From Porphyromonas sp. oral taxon 278 str. W7784 (lineage in GTDB: Bacteria; Bacteroidota; Bacteroidia; Bacteroidales; Porphyromonadaceae), in assembly GCF_000467855.2 (NCBI RefSeq), contig NZ_KI259221.1, positions 1 to 57,063 of the forward strand: a DNA stretch of 57,063 bases, read 5' to 3'. Positions 7,760 to 18,364 of this stretch are shown piece by piece. A program made the position numbers and the translations under genes. The stretch's first letter is position 1. Each line of letters begins with the position of its first letter. The notes beneath the pieces were generated by a model. It saw nothing but the letters and a program-made list of their open reading frames with translations. It searched no databases and was not told the DNA's origin.

Positions 7760-8398
7760 ATGAAGACCTTGGTATCCCTGCACGGAGCTTTGCGCCGTCT
7801 CCAGTACTCGAAGCGCCTCATCATCAACCGACGTGGCGATGGTGTTCACTCACCCTTTGCCTTCCACTTCATCTCCCGTGTCGTGCGCAATCGGAGGCCT
7901 TACTACTGCTTCGAGGGGCTTAGAGCCGAACTCGAGGAGCGTAAGCGCACGGGGCGATGTCTGCCCCCGATCCATCGGACTAAGGCGCTGGAGCTCCTCT
8001 TCCGTACCGCCCATCAGCTCGAGGCACGGCGCCTCCTCATCGTGACTCCTGAGCCCGAGGAGAGCCTGCTCCCTGCCTATCTGGAGCGTACGGGCTACAC
8101 CGAGGAGATCACGCTTACCGACCCTCAGCTCACAGGGCTCACCCCCTCCGCTATCTACGACTTCATCCTCCTCGAGGCGATACCTACACCTTCGCTACTT
8201 GAGGAGCTCCTCCAGCGAGCCTCTACTGCTTCGCCTCAGCTAGCCGTAGCGCTCTATGCCCCGACCTCTAAGGCTCGGGAGGGACTCGCTCAGCTCACTC
8301 CCTCTGCCCGCCCTCGCCTGCAGATCGATCTCATCGACCTACAGCTGTGGTTCTACGACAAGCGTCTTACCCCCTGTCGCTCCAAAGGGGTCTACTGA
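7760..8398 (+). CDS. Methyltransferase-like protein with degenerate cofactor motif
   Basis: 212 residues. The N-terminal RRGDGVHSPFAFHFISRVV (near 24-42) is the hallmark of a Bacteroidota family usually annotated as class I SAM-dependent methyltransferase. Those enzymes next carry a glycine-rich SAM loop. Here the matching strand reads RRLLIVTPEPEES with no glycine loop, and the acidic motif II/post regions are not evident, so it may have lost catalysis or act as a partner protein. The FILLEAIPTP strand near 133-142 fits a Rossmann beta-strand. It lies 3 bases behind the membrane protein gene and 37 bases ahead of the lipoprotein gene, so all three are likely co-transcribed. Confidence 0.65.
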   Translation: MKTLVSLHGALRRLQYSKRLIINRRGDGVHSPFAFHFISRVVRNRRPYYCFEGLRAELEERKRTGRCLPPIHRTKALELLFRTAHQLEARRLLIVTPEPEESLLPAYLERTGYTEEITLTDPQLTGLTPSAIYDFILLEAIPTPSLLEELLQRASTASPQLAVALYAPTSKAREGLAQLTPSARPRLQIDLIDLQLWFYDKRLTPCRSKGVY

Positions 8399-8435
8399 TC
8401 CTATTCTCCATCTACATATCCTATCCTTATCCTCG

Positions 8436-9887
8436 ATGAAGTACCTCATCTCCCTTGCCCTCCTCGGTGCAGTCTCCATCACGAGTTGCCAAGCAGCGCC
8501 CAAGAAACCTAATGGGACGGAGCAGAAGCCTGACCGCCCCGATAATAAGCCCGTCGAACCAGAGAAGGAACTAGCTGCCCCCGAGCGCCAAGCGGTGGTC
8601 TCCTACTTCAAGGCTAGTCTCTCTGGTGGGAAAGCTCCAGCACTCCTGGAGAAGCCTCTTGAGCTCAACTCCCTGGATCAAGCACGCAAGGAGGTCTGGT
8701 CTCTGTGGGCTCAGTCCAATGATCCGAACGAGACCGGTCTGCCTGCGCTCTCCCCGCTGACCACTAACTCTTCACCTCGTAGCTGGGTACTCAGCCCCGA
8801 GAGCTACGGGAGAGACCGTATCCCAGCGATCATGCCCTACTACTACGGTGCGAAGGGAGACAAGCCCAGTGCTGGCTACCCGCTCTTCCTCTACCTGCAC
8901 GGGTCGGGGCCCAAGGAGCTTGAGTGGAAGACAGGCCTAGCTCTATCCCTCTCCTTCCAAGACTCCCCTTCTGTATACTTCATCCCTCAGATCCCCAATG
9001 GAGGAGAGGCGGCTGATGGCCAGCTCTACCGTTGGTGGCAGCGCTCGAAGCTGGAGGCTTGGGAGAAGCTCCTTCGTCTCTCCTTCCTCTCGGGCTCTAT
9101 TGATCCCAAGCGTATCTACTTCTTCGGGATCTCTGAGGGTGGGTATGGCTCCCAGCGCTTAGCCTCGTACTATGCAGACTATCTGGCTGGGGCAGGGCCT
9201 ATGGCTGGCGGTGAACCGCTGATCAATGCGCCCGTGGAGAATCTCCAGCACATCGCCTTCTCCCTGCGTACGGGTGCCAATGATACCCAGTTCCATCGAA
9301 GCGAACTGACGAAGTACACGCGTGAGGCGCTCCAGAGGATGGTAGTAGCGCATCCTGGCTACTACAAGCACTTCATCGACATCATCCCTAAGTATGGTCA
9401 TGCGATCCCTTATGGACCGACGACGCCTTATCTGGCCCAGCACCAGCGTACCGCCCTTCCTAAGAGTGTCCACTGGGAGGACTTCCCTGTCGATGGCCTC
9501 TATCGCAAGGGCTTCTACAACCTCGTACCACTGATCCGCCCTCAGGGGACAGACCGTATCTACTACGAAGAGGAAATCAAGGACAACACCGTAGATCTAA
9601 AGATCCGCTCGGTCAAGTATCAGGACAGTCAGGTCAGCTCCTACTATACGAGCTTCCGTCTAGTACTGCTCTACGACAAGATCTACACCGATGCTACGGG
9701 AGGGAAGCTACGCGTCTACCTCAGTCCCGAACTCGTCGATCTCTCCAGACCCGTACGCATACGAGTCAATGGGCGGGAGGTCTACTCAGGGGCTGTCAGA
9801 GCCGACTGGAAGCACCTCACGTCGAGCTGTGCGCTCTTCTTCGATCCCTTGCGTCTCTTCCCCGCAGCTGTCGAGGTCGACTACTAG
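8436..9887 (+). CDS. Alpha/beta-hydrolase lipoprotein (esterase-like)
   Basis: 483 residues. MKYLISLALLGAVSITSC gives a lipoprotein signal peptide with a lipobox cysteine at residue 18. The hydrolase core starts with YPLFLYLHGSGPKE (oxyanion region) and shows a nucleophile elbow GISEGGYG near residue 233, a later acidic site in RTGANDTQFH, and a histidine in KYGHAIPYGP. This order is that of feruloyl/acetyl-xylan esterase-like and PHB-depolymerase-like secreted hydrolases. A C-terminal beta-rich region (about 380-483) follows. An open frame runs further upstream, but the lipoprotein signal fixes the start at 8436. Cell-surface ester hydrolysis is likely; the substrate is unknown. Confidence 0.85.
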   Translation: MKYLISLALLGAVSITSCQAAPKKPNGTEQKPDRPDNKPVEPEKELAAPERQAVVSYFKASLSGGKAPALLEKPLELNSLDQARKEVWSLWAQSNDPNETGLPALSPLTTNSSPRSWVLSPESYGRDRIPAIMPYYYGAKGDKPSAGYPLFLYLHGSGPKELEWKTGLALSLSFQDSPSVYFIPQIPNGGEAADGQLYRWWQRSKLEAWEKLLRLSFLSGSIDPKRIYFFGISEGGYGSQRLASYYADYLAGAGPMAGGEPLINAPVENLQHIAFSLRTGANDTQFHRSELTKYTREALQRMVVAHPGYYKHFIDIIPKYGHAIPYGPTTPYLAQHQRTALPKSVHWEDFPVDGLYRKGFYNLVPLIRPQGTDRIYYEEEIKDNTVDLKIRSVKYQDSQVSSYYTSFRLVLLYDKIYTDATGGKLRVYLSPELVDLSRPVRIRVNGREVYSGAVRADWKHLTSSCALFFDPLRLFPAAVEVDY

Positions 9888-9921
9888 CCTCTGCTACTGG
9901 CCCTAGAGGCGAAGGAATAAG

Positions 9922-9963
9922 AAGATCCCCCTTGATCGTACACGGACGATCAAGGGGGATCTT
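9922..9963. terminator. Bidirectional terminator
   Basis: A perfect 18-bp stem, AAGATCCCCCTTGATCGT with ACGATCAAGGGGGATCTT, sits between convergent genes. Confidence 0.92.
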
Positions 9964-9981
9964 GCTTATGGGTAGGAGCCC

Positions 9982-11163
9982 TTACTTATCGAGCTCTACG
10001 AAGGCGGTGAAACGGGAATCCTCTCCCGTCAGTAGGAGCGGGATGACCCGCTCGCCTGTAGCCGAGCCTCGGCCTCGCTCTAGGCGGAAGATCCCCGTCT
10101 TGCCTTCGGGGACATACTGCTCGTAGGCGAAGTGGGCTAGGACACCCATTGTCGTCCGTAGGTTGATCTCGACGCAGGGGTGGAGGCAGAGTTGACCCTT
10201 CTCCCGGTAGAGGAAGAGGTCTACCCCGATGTAGCCAATATATTCGGAGCTACGGAGGCGCTCCTCAAGCCATCTGGTATGTGCCTCGATGAGTCGCTCC
10301 AGGGACTCCTCGCCGATGAGTCGAGTGAGCCCTTCCCAGAGCATCATGGGAGAAGCGAGGGTATTACCTCGGTAGGCTCTTCCCGAGGGGAGGGTATCGA
10401 AGTGAGAGAGGTCGAAGAAGCGGACCTTCCCCGATTCATCACGTGTGTATTCGATGGCCCAGTTATCGATGACTTCGAGATAGGGTTCTAGGCTCAAGCT
10501 CCCACTACGCATACAGCTCCCGACGAGGGCTTCTAAGTGCTTCTCCTGTACGGGCAGGGGTAGGGGCTGGACACCTCTACCCGAGGAACTGTAGGGGCGC
10601 TTGACGATGAGCTCCCGAGGCGAACCAAGGGCTCGCTGGGTGACTTTGCTAATGGCGTCGAGGAGGAGTCGCTGGGTCTCCTCCTTCGTCTCCGCTGCTT
10701 CTATCCAGAGGGGAAGGATACCGGAGGGGTAACCCAGTTCTTCGGCTAAGTACTGGAGGAGCTCTGCGCTGGCTCTGCGGTGGCTGAGCTGGAGATAGGC
10801 TTCGGTGAACTTCGGTAGGTGTAGGGTGGTACGACTCAGAAGCGGGCTATTCTTCAGTTCTCGTAGGATATGAGCTTCTACACCCCAGATGGTGACGAGG
10901 AGTTCGGGTGGGAGGATGGCATCCTTGGGTAGGGTCTCGCCTTCAGCGTTGAGCAGGCGGGCAGGAGCCCCTTCAGGAGAGGCGGGGGCATAGATAAGAT
11001 CTTCGCCCGAGGCCAAGAGGCGCAAGAGGGGTGCTAGCTCGTAGCGCATCCATCGGATCTCCTTGGAGAGGGTGAGGTGCTGGTGCTGGGGGAAGCTAAG
11101 GGCTTCCTCGTGGCCGGGATTGAAGACCCAGAGGCGAGGGGTAGAGGCGGTATAGGTGATCAT
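9982..11163 (-). CDS. ATP-grasp-type protein of unknown substrate
   Basis: 393 residues. The core shows VKRPYSSSGRGVQPL near 205-219 (nucleotide-binding lysine and glycine loop) and CVEINLRTTMGVLAH near 340-354, whose E and N are the metal ligands of ATP-grasp ligases. The N-terminus WVFNPGHEEAL is typical of a Bacteroidota family of uncharacterised ATP-grasp proteins. Members join a carboxylate to an amine or thiol using ATP; the product here is unknown. A further ATG at 11193 lies upstream of a TATCTTTG element at 11172-11179, so the ATG at 11163 is preferred. With so little room the mRNA may be almost leaderless. Confidence 0.78.
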   Translation of the reverse strand: MITYTASTPRLWVFNPGHEEALSFPQHQHLTLSKEIRWMRYELAPLLRLLASGEDLIYAPASPEGAPARLLNAEGETLPKDAILPPELLVTIWGVEAHILRELKNSPLLSRTTLHLPKFTEAYLQLSHRRASAELLQYLAEELGYPSGILPLWIEAAETKEETQRLLLDAISKVTQRALGSPRELIVKRPYSSSGRGVQPLPLPVQEKHLEALVGSCMRSGSLSLEPYLEVIDNWAIEYTRDESGKVRFFDLSHFDTLPSGRAYRGNTLASPMMLWEGLTRLIGEESLERLIEAHTRWLEERLRSSEYIGYIGVDLFLYREKGQLCLHPCVEINLRTTMGVLAHFAYEQYVPEGKTGIFRLERGRGSATGERVIPLLLTGEDSRFTAFVELDK

Positions 11164-11171
11164 ATCAGGAG

Positions 11172-11179
11172 CAAAGATA
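11172..11179 (-). promoter_or_regulatory. -7 element of the ATP-grasp gene
   Basis: TATCTTTG on the minus strand ends 9 bases before the ATG at 11163, which predicts a leaderless or nearly leaderless transcript. Confidence 0.55.
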
Positions 11180-11221
11180 GAGATAAAGGTCACTTCTCAC
11201 TCTAGACAGGATCGCTTGCCC

Positions 11222-13156
11222 CTAGAGGGTGCAGCTGAGGGAGCCGAAGAAGGTCCTCCCTGGCGATAGGCTTCCTGTGATGTTGACTTGGTCGGGGTGA
11301 TGATCGAAGAGGTTGTCTAGCCCCAGAGTAAGACGTAGGCGTGCTTTGTACTGGGCAGCGAGGCTGATTCGGGAGAGGGCGTACCCTTCATGGTAGACAT
11401 AGGTGTAGGCTTGGGAGAGGCCGTTATACTCGCTGAGTGTCACTCCTCCCGCCCCTCTCAAGCTGTAGGTCGCCTGTAGACGAAGGCTGGAGCCAGCCTT
11501 GTGCTCGTAGCTGAGGTTGGCTGTGTAGTTGTGGGGACGAAGCGGGGCAAAGGGCTGTCCGTTAGCTCGGTCCTCCGCCTTAGAGAAGTCGTGTATGTAG
11601 CTGTAGTCACCATTGAAGGAGAAGCCCCAGGGGAGCTGTGCACGCAGGCTCGTCTGTAGGTTCACCAGGCGGGTAGCCTTACTGACATTCGTGTAGTGGT
11701 AGGCATTCTCGTCCTGTACATAGACTGAGCCTATCTGGTGGTAGATCACGCTGTAGGACGCGATCCCTGTGAGGTTGAAGTGGGTGGTCTGCCACTCGGG
11801 GGAGAGGCTGATCATACGACTGACTTCGGGGCGCAGTCCCTTCGTCCCCTTGATGAAGAACATACCGAGGTGATCCCAGTCCATGTACTGCTCCTTGATC
11901 GAGGGCGAACGGAAGCCTTCGGAGTAGGAGGCTCGTAGACGGACGTTCTTCAGACTGTAGAGTAGGGAGGCTCTTGGAGAGAAGTGCCCTCCGAAGACCG
12001 AGTGTACATCCATACGGAAGCCCCCGACGGCGGAGAGCTGAGGCAGTATGTGCCACTCTCCTTGACCATAGAGCGTGTAGAACTGAGCCCTATGTCGTGT
12101 CTCAGCAGAGCTGAACTTATCCCCCCTCAATTCCTCTAGGAGAACCTCCACGCCGGTATTGACGAGGACGGGAGAGCGTCCCTCTGCTCCGTAGTTGTAC
12201 TGCAGGCGTATCGTCTGCCCTGTGAAGTCGAAGATCGGTACCCTCTGCCCCGAGTAGATGCTGTCTCGATAGCGGTGGTAAAGCTCATGGTTGTAGTCAA
12301 GGCGAAGGTTATGCAGGTCGCTGAAGGCATGGTAAGCCCTACCACCGAAGGAGTGACTCCGATACTGATTGCGACTCACATCATTCCCATCCTGATCTCT
12401 GTGACCGTAGCGCAGGTAGCCATAGAGCTCGTTGCTTAGATCACTCGATCGGTAGCGTAGGGTCTGCATGAGATTCAGAGACTTACTCCCTAGGACGGGC
12501 GTAGACTCTTGTCGGAGACTCGAGGTGCCGATACGGTAGGCGGACTGGTCGATGTAGCTGGCCGACGTCAGTGCGCTGAAGCCTCCTCGCCTAAACTGAG
12601 CCGAGCCGTTGTATCTGTTTGTCCCTTCGCCACTGTAGTCGTAGCTGAGGGTGTATTCGTGCGGGGCTTGGGCTCGCTTGGTGATGAAGTTGATGACTCC
12701 CCCGATAGCGTTCGACCCGTAGAGGGCGGACGCTGCTCCTCGTACCACTTCTATACGCTCGATGCTGGAGAGATCGATACGGCTGAGGTCGACGACCCCG
12801 TTGCCCTCCGATGTCAGACGTTCGCCATCGACGAGGAAGAGGATATGGTCTCCCGAGAAGCCCTGCACCGTCACACGGGACTGGGCGCCGTGGGTGGTGA
12901 CATTGATCCCCGGCATGCTCATCTGCAAGGCATCTGTAGCGGAGCGAGGGTTGAGGCGCTCCAGATCCTTGCGAGAGATCACCTGAGTGATGATCGGGAG
13001 CTTCTTCAGCGAGCGAGGTGTCTGTGTCCTTGTGACGACGACGCCCTCGAGGGTGCGTTCGTGGGCGAGGCTATCGGGTGTCTTGCTCTGAGCACTAAGG
13101 CGTGGGGTGAAGCTCCAGACGAGGGTGGAGAAGATCAGTAGGGGGCGGTAGATCAT
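11222..13156 (-). CDS. TonB-dependent outer-membrane receptor
   Basis: 644 residues. Signal peptide MIYRPLLIFSTLVWSF...LSA, then a TonB-box-like EGVVVTRTQ, a plug domain (VISRKDLERL, MSMPGINV, VQGFSGDHILFLVDGERL, RIEVVRGAASALYGSNAIGGVINFITK near 60-160) and a barrel ending in a terminal aromatic-rich strand (RTFFGSLSCTL). There is no N-terminal carboxypeptidase-like domain, so it is not SusC-type; size and plug resemble the BtuB/CirA/HmuR group. The barrel has FRSPSIKEQY, similar to the FRAP-box region of haem receptors, but the neighbouring NPNL motif is replaced. Cargo could be haem, cobalamin or a siderophore. No cobalamin riboswitch was seen upstream. Confidence 0.88.
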   Translation of the reverse strand: MIYRPLLIFSTLVWSFTPRLSAQSKTPDSLAHERTLEGVVVTRTQTPRSLKKLPIITQVISRKDLERLNPRSATDALQMSMPGINVTTHGAQSRVTVQGFSGDHILFLVDGERLTSEGNGVVDLSRIDLSSIERIEVVRGAASALYGSNAIGGVINFITKRAQAPHEYTLSYDYSGEGTNRYNGSAQFRRGGFSALTSASYIDQSAYRIGTSSLRQESTPVLGSKSLNLMQTLRYRSSDLSNELYGYLRYGHRDQDGNDVSRNQYRSHSFGGRAYHAFSDLHNLRLDYNHELYHRYRDSIYSGQRVPIFDFTGQTIRLQYNYGAEGRSPVLVNTGVEVLLEELRGDKFSSAETRHRAQFYTLYGQGEWHILPQLSAVGGFRMDVHSVFGGHFSPRASLLYSLKNVRLRASYSEGFRSPSIKEQYMDWDHLGMFFIKGTKGLRPEVSRMISLSPEWQTTHFNLTGIASYSVIYHQIGSVYVQDENAYHYTNVSKATRLVNLQTSLRAQLPWGFSFNGDYSYIHDFSKAEDRANGQPFAPLRPHNYTANLSYEHKAGSSLRLQATYSLRGAGGVTLSEYNGLSQAYTYVYHEGYALSRISLAAQYKARLRLTLGLDNLFDHHPDQVNITGSLSPGRTFFGSLSCTL

Positions 13157-13198
13157 TGATCAATAGGATACTACGATGAGGGAAGTGACAAAGTGGAG

Positions 13199-13206
13199 CA
13201 AAGATA
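13199..13206 (-). promoter_or_regulatory. -7 element of the TonB receptor gene
   Basis: TATCTTTG on the minus strand, 42 bases before the ATG at 13156; a leader of about 36 bases follows. Confidence 0.6.
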
Positions 13207-13317
13207 CAGGTATCCCTTCACGGACGCTATCCCCTATAGTAGTGATTTGCTCGCAGCCTCCTACCTGATACTAATTAGGAGAGCCTTCTCGGGAGGCTCA
13301 TTTGCACCCCCTCAGGG

Positions 13318-13412
13318 GAACCTACGGTAGGTCGCCTTTGCGACCCACTGTAGGTCGTCGAGACGACCTACAGTGGGTTTTTTCGACGACCTACCGTGGG
13401 TCGTTTTTTGCC
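13318..13412. repeat. Palindromic 23-bp array, four units (family C)
   Basis: Four units at 13318, 13341, 13364 and 13387 each hold a quasi-palindromic core of the form CGACCYACNGTRGGTCG; core starts at 13321, 13344, 13367 and 13390 are exactly 23 bases apart. Bases 13384-13412 recur as reverse complement at 57035-57063 with two mismatches. It lies between divergent TonB receptor and gyrB genes. About 150 bases between it and the gyrB promoter hold nothing I can assign. Confidence 0.85.
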
Positions 13413-13563
13413 CCTTCGGAGCAAGGCGCTCCAGCCCGCTGGTGAAGCGACTTTCTGACGAGTCTTGCACCTTGACGAAAATGAAGGATTCTGGGCCCCG
13501 AAGATGGATGAGATTTTCCCTCACCAGAGAGCCGAAGAAGGTACAAGGGATGCGCATTTTTCG

Positions 13564-13571
13564 TATCTTTG
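13564..13571 (+). promoter_or_regulatory. -7 element of gyrB
   Basis: TATCTTTG, 31 bases before the ATG at 13602, the same spacing as at parE. Confidence 0.6.
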
Positions 13572-13583
13572 TCTATCTATTAA

Positions 13584-15569
<1,986 letters not shown>

Positions 15570-15593
15570 CCACTAGACATCCCTTACATAAGC

Positions 15594-15638
15594 GAAGGCT
15601 ATCCTCACGGCATGGATGTGCCGCAGGGGATAGCCTTC
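15594..15638 (+). terminator. Hairpin between gyrB and lipoate ligase
   Basis: GAAGGCTATCC pairs with GGATAGCCTTC around an inner GGCATGGATGTGCC stem-loop. It is followed by a C/T-rich stretch, so it may terminate or attenuate. Confidence 0.65.
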
Positions 15639-15651
15639 TCCTCTCCTTGCT

Positions 15652-16431
15652 ATGACACAAGATCAAGCTAAGACGAACGCTTACTACTATATCAGTCCTT
15701 CGACCGATCCCTACTACAACATTGCTCTGGAGGACTACCTCTATCGCCAGCTACGCCCCCTAGATACGATCTACTTCCTCTGGGTGAACCGCCCTTCGGT
15801 CTTCATGGGGCGCTACCAGTGGGCAGATGCTGAGCTGGACATGCAGTATCTCGAGGAGAAGGGGATAGCCCTGCTTCGGCGTACCTCTGGGGGAGGTACG
15901 GTCTATCATGATCTAGGGAATCTGAACTTCACCGCGATCAAGAATGATCACTCGGGACTGGGCTTCGACCTGAAGGCCTTCCCTCAGCCTGTGCAGCGAG
16001 CCTTAGCCCGTCATGGGGTGGCGGTAGAGCGCTCCCCTCGGGGAGACCTTCGTCTGGATGGACTCAAGGTAGGGGGAGCAGCTGAGGCGGTGAACCGCTC
16101 CCGCATGCTCTACCATATCTGTCTGCTCTTCGACGCCGATCTAGAGGAGCTGGAGCGTATCCTCACTGTAGATCCTTCGGTCACAGTGGGCTCTCGTGTC
16201 GCCTCGGTACGCTCCCAGGTCACGAACCTCCGACCTGCACTCCCCGCTGGTTACACGATCGCTGATCTTCAGGAGGATATACTGAGTGCCCTAGCCGAGG
16301 AGCATGAGGGGCTCTTCCCCCTCCAGTTCAACTCCTCTGTCGAAGAGTATATCCGTCGGGAGCGAGCCGAGCACTTCGAGCATCTGGACTGGATCCATTC
16401 ACCCATTGGCAAGGCAAAAGAAGGACGATGA
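15652..16431 (+). CDS. lplA: Lipoate-protein ligase
   Basis: 259 residues of the biotin/lipoate ligase fold. Key motif RRTSGGGTVYHDLGNLNF (near 76-93) forms the lipoyl-AMP site, preceded by RPSVFMGRYQ and followed by the GLKVGGAAEAV lysine region near 143-153. It activates lipoate with ATP and attaches it to 2-oxoacid dehydrogenase E2 or GcvH. It lacks the C-terminal accessory domain of E. coli LplA but reaches a normal length for the Bacteroidota form. Its stop overlaps the next gene's start by 4 bases. Confidence 0.92.
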   Translation: MTQDQAKTNAYYYISPSTDPYYNIALEDYLYRQLRPLDTIYFLWVNRPSVFMGRYQWADAELDMQYLEEKGIALLRRTSGGGTVYHDLGNLNFTAIKNDHSGLGFDLKAFPQPVQRALARHGVAVERSPRGDLRLDGLKVGGAAEAVNRSRMLYHICLLFDADLEELERILTVDPSVTVGSRVASVRSQVTNLRPALPAGYTIADLQEDILSALAEEHEGLFPLQFNSSVEEYIRRERAEHFEHLDWIHSPIGKAKEGR

Positions 16432-17339
16432 ACGAACCAGAAGTATCCCTTCCCTACATCGACTTTGGTACCTTCCTTAGACGCTACTTCCCAGAGCAGA
16501 AGGTACAGAAGATCACCCTCACCGCAGGCTTCTCATGTCCTACGAGAGATGGCTCTATAGGTAAGGGGGGCTGTACGTACTGCAATAACAAGAGCTTCAG
16601 CCCTAACTATGCCGTCAAGCTCAAGAGTATCACCGAGCAGATCGACGAAGGGATAGCCTTCTTCCGTCGCAAGTACCCTGAGATGCGCTACCTAGCCTAC
16701 TTCCAGTCCTACACGAATACGTATGGAGAGGTGGCAGACTGCATCGCTAAGTACGAAGAGGCGCTGAGTCACCCCGATGTCGTGGGGCTCATTATCGGTA
16801 CACGCCCCGACTGCATGCCCCAGCCTCTGCTGGATTATCTCAGTGAGCTCGCCAGGCGTACCTTCCTCCTCGTCGAGTATGGAGTGGAGAGTACCTGCGA
16901 TAGGAGTCTAGAGCGTATCCAGCGGGGACACTCCTGGCAGTGTAGTGTCGATACGATCCACCGCACCCACGAAGCAGGCATCCTCGTAGGAGCCCATCTC
17001 ATCTTAGGCCTCCCAGGGGAGAGTAGGGAGGAGATGCTCCAGCATGCCGATCGTCTCTCGTCGCTCCCGATCACGACACTCAAGATCCATCAGCTACAGA
17101 TCATCCGTGGTACGATCATGGCAGGCGAGTATCTACGCCATCCCGAGGACTTCCACCTCTTTACCGAAGAGGAGTATATCGAGCTCATCGTGGACTTCGT
17201 ACATCGACTACGCTCCGATATCGTCCTTGAGCGCTTTGTCTCTCAGTCTCCCCCAGCGCTTCTCCTCGCTCCTCGATGGGGCTGGAAGAACCACGAATTC
17301 ACCGCTAAGATCCGTCGTGCCCTAGAGAAGGGCTCCTAG
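16428..17339 (+). CDS. Radical SAM protein, YhcC/TIGR01212 type
   Basis: 303 residues. The iron-sulfur motif is in the unusual spacing CPTRDGSIGKGGCTYCNNKSF near 37-57, which is the hallmark of the YhcC (TIGR01212) group; GLIIGTRPDCMP and LVEYGVESTCDRSL follow as SAM-binding strands. The reaction catalysed by this group is not settled. It is translationally coupled to the lipoate ligase (ATGA overlap) and followed by a terminator. Confidence 0.92.
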   Translation: MNEPEVSLPYIDFGTFLRRYFPEQKVQKITLTAGFSCPTRDGSIGKGGCTYCNNKSFSPNYAVKLKSITEQIDEGIAFFRRKYPEMRYLAYFQSYTNTYGEVADCIAKYEEALSHPDVVGLIIGTRPDCMPQPLLDYLSELARRTFLLVEYGVESTCDRSLERIQRGHSWQCSVDTIHRTHEAGILVGAHLILGLPGESREEMLQHADRLSSLPITTLKIHQLQIIRGTIMAGEYLRHPEDFHLFTEEEYIELIVDFVHRLRSDIVLERFVSQSPPALLLAPRWGWKNHEFTAKIRRALEKGS

Positions 17340-17380
17340 CCTAGAGAGGAGACTCCCTGCCTCATCCTTCACATACATTA

Positions 17381-17416
17381 AGCCCCCTTATCTGAGAGCA
17401 GATAAGGGGGCTTTTC
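17381..17416 (+). terminator. Terminator of the lplA-yhcC unit
   Basis: A perfect 12-bp stem AGCCCCCTTATC/GATAAGGGGGCT followed by a T tract; convergent with ppx, so it may serve both strands. Confidence 0.9.
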
Positions 17417-17470
17417 AGTTAGCTCCTGGGCTCTAGGCAATAGCCTGCCTAGGAGTATAAGTTGAGGGCG

Positions 17471-18364
17471 CTAGAGCGGACAGACGGAGTCGACGATACC
17501 GTCCGCTAGGCCCTTGGTAGGGACGATGATCTCGGTGGCCTCGGTGATCTCTGCCACCAGCAGGAAGATATCTGCAGCAGGGACGATGACCTCGGCACGG
17601 TCAGGCTTGAGGCGGAAGATAAGCATACGTTCCACGGGCGTATATTGGCGTAGCTCATCGGCGACAGCACGAAGGTTAGCTACGGGGAGGTTACAGATAT
17701 TCGCTCGCTCCGAAGGAGCTCCTAGGCGAAGGAGCTTATTGATATTGCCCCCAGTACCTACGAGGCGGAGCGTACCGTAGGTCTCCTTGAGTTGCTGGAC
17801 ATACGTACCGAAGGACTCCCGCTCTTCGTCCCGTACCTTCCCGCTGAGCTGACGGATCGTACCTATATCGAAGGAGCGGGACTCGATGAGGTCAGAGCCT
17901 CGTACGAGGTTGAGCTCTGTACTACCGCCCCCGACGTCGATGTAGAGGAAGGTCTCCTCCTCCTCCTGCCCAGAGAGTGCTCGGATGAGATCAGAGGAGA
18001 TGAGCTGAGCCTCCTCTCGGCCGTCGATGATCTCGATCTTGATCCCCGTCTTCTCATAGATCTTCTCTACCAGTTCCATCCCATTCTCTGCATCTCGCAT
18101 CGCCGAGGTAGCACAGGCTCTGAAGGCTTCTACCTCGTAGATCTCCATCAGTTCATGGTAGGCCTTCATGAGGCTGATGAGTTGCTTGGACTTCTTCTTA
18201 GAGATACGCCCATCGACGAAGGCATCCTCCCCGAGGCGGAGGGGTACACGTACGAGCTGTACCTTGGATAGGGGCTCGGTGCTCCCTGGCTCATTGAGGC
18301 ACTTGATGAGGAGGCGTACGGCGTTGGAGCCTATATCTATACCGGCGTAGTGTGATTTACCCAT
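17471..18364 (-). CDS. ppx: Exopolyphosphatase / guanosine pentaphosphatase family
   Basis: 297 residues of the Ppx/GppA actin-like ATPase fold. Phosphate-1 motif GIDIGSNAVRLLI near 8-20, RACATSAMRDAENG near 83-96, LYIDVGGGSTELNLV near 139-153, and GTGGNINKL near 203-211. It releases phosphate from polyphosphate ends or from pppGpp. It is the short form without the C-terminal HD-like domains of E. coli Ppx. Its start overlaps the end of ppk by 8 bases, so synthesis and breakdown of polyphosphate are encoded together. Confidence 0.92.
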   Translation of the reverse strand: MGKSHYAGIDIGSNAVRLLIKCLNEPGSTEPLSKVQLVRVPLRLGEDAFVDGRISKKKSKQLISLMKAYHELMEIYEVEAFRACATSAMRDAENGMELVEKIYEKTGIKIEIIDGREEAQLISSDLIRALSGQEEEETFLYIDVGGGSTELNLVRGSDLIESRSFDIGTIRQLSGKVRDEERESFGTYVQQLKETYGTLRLVGTGGNINKLLRLGAPSERANICNLPVANLRAVADELRQYTPVERMLIFRLKPDRAEVIVPAADIFLLVAEITEATEIIVPTKGLADGIVDSVCPL

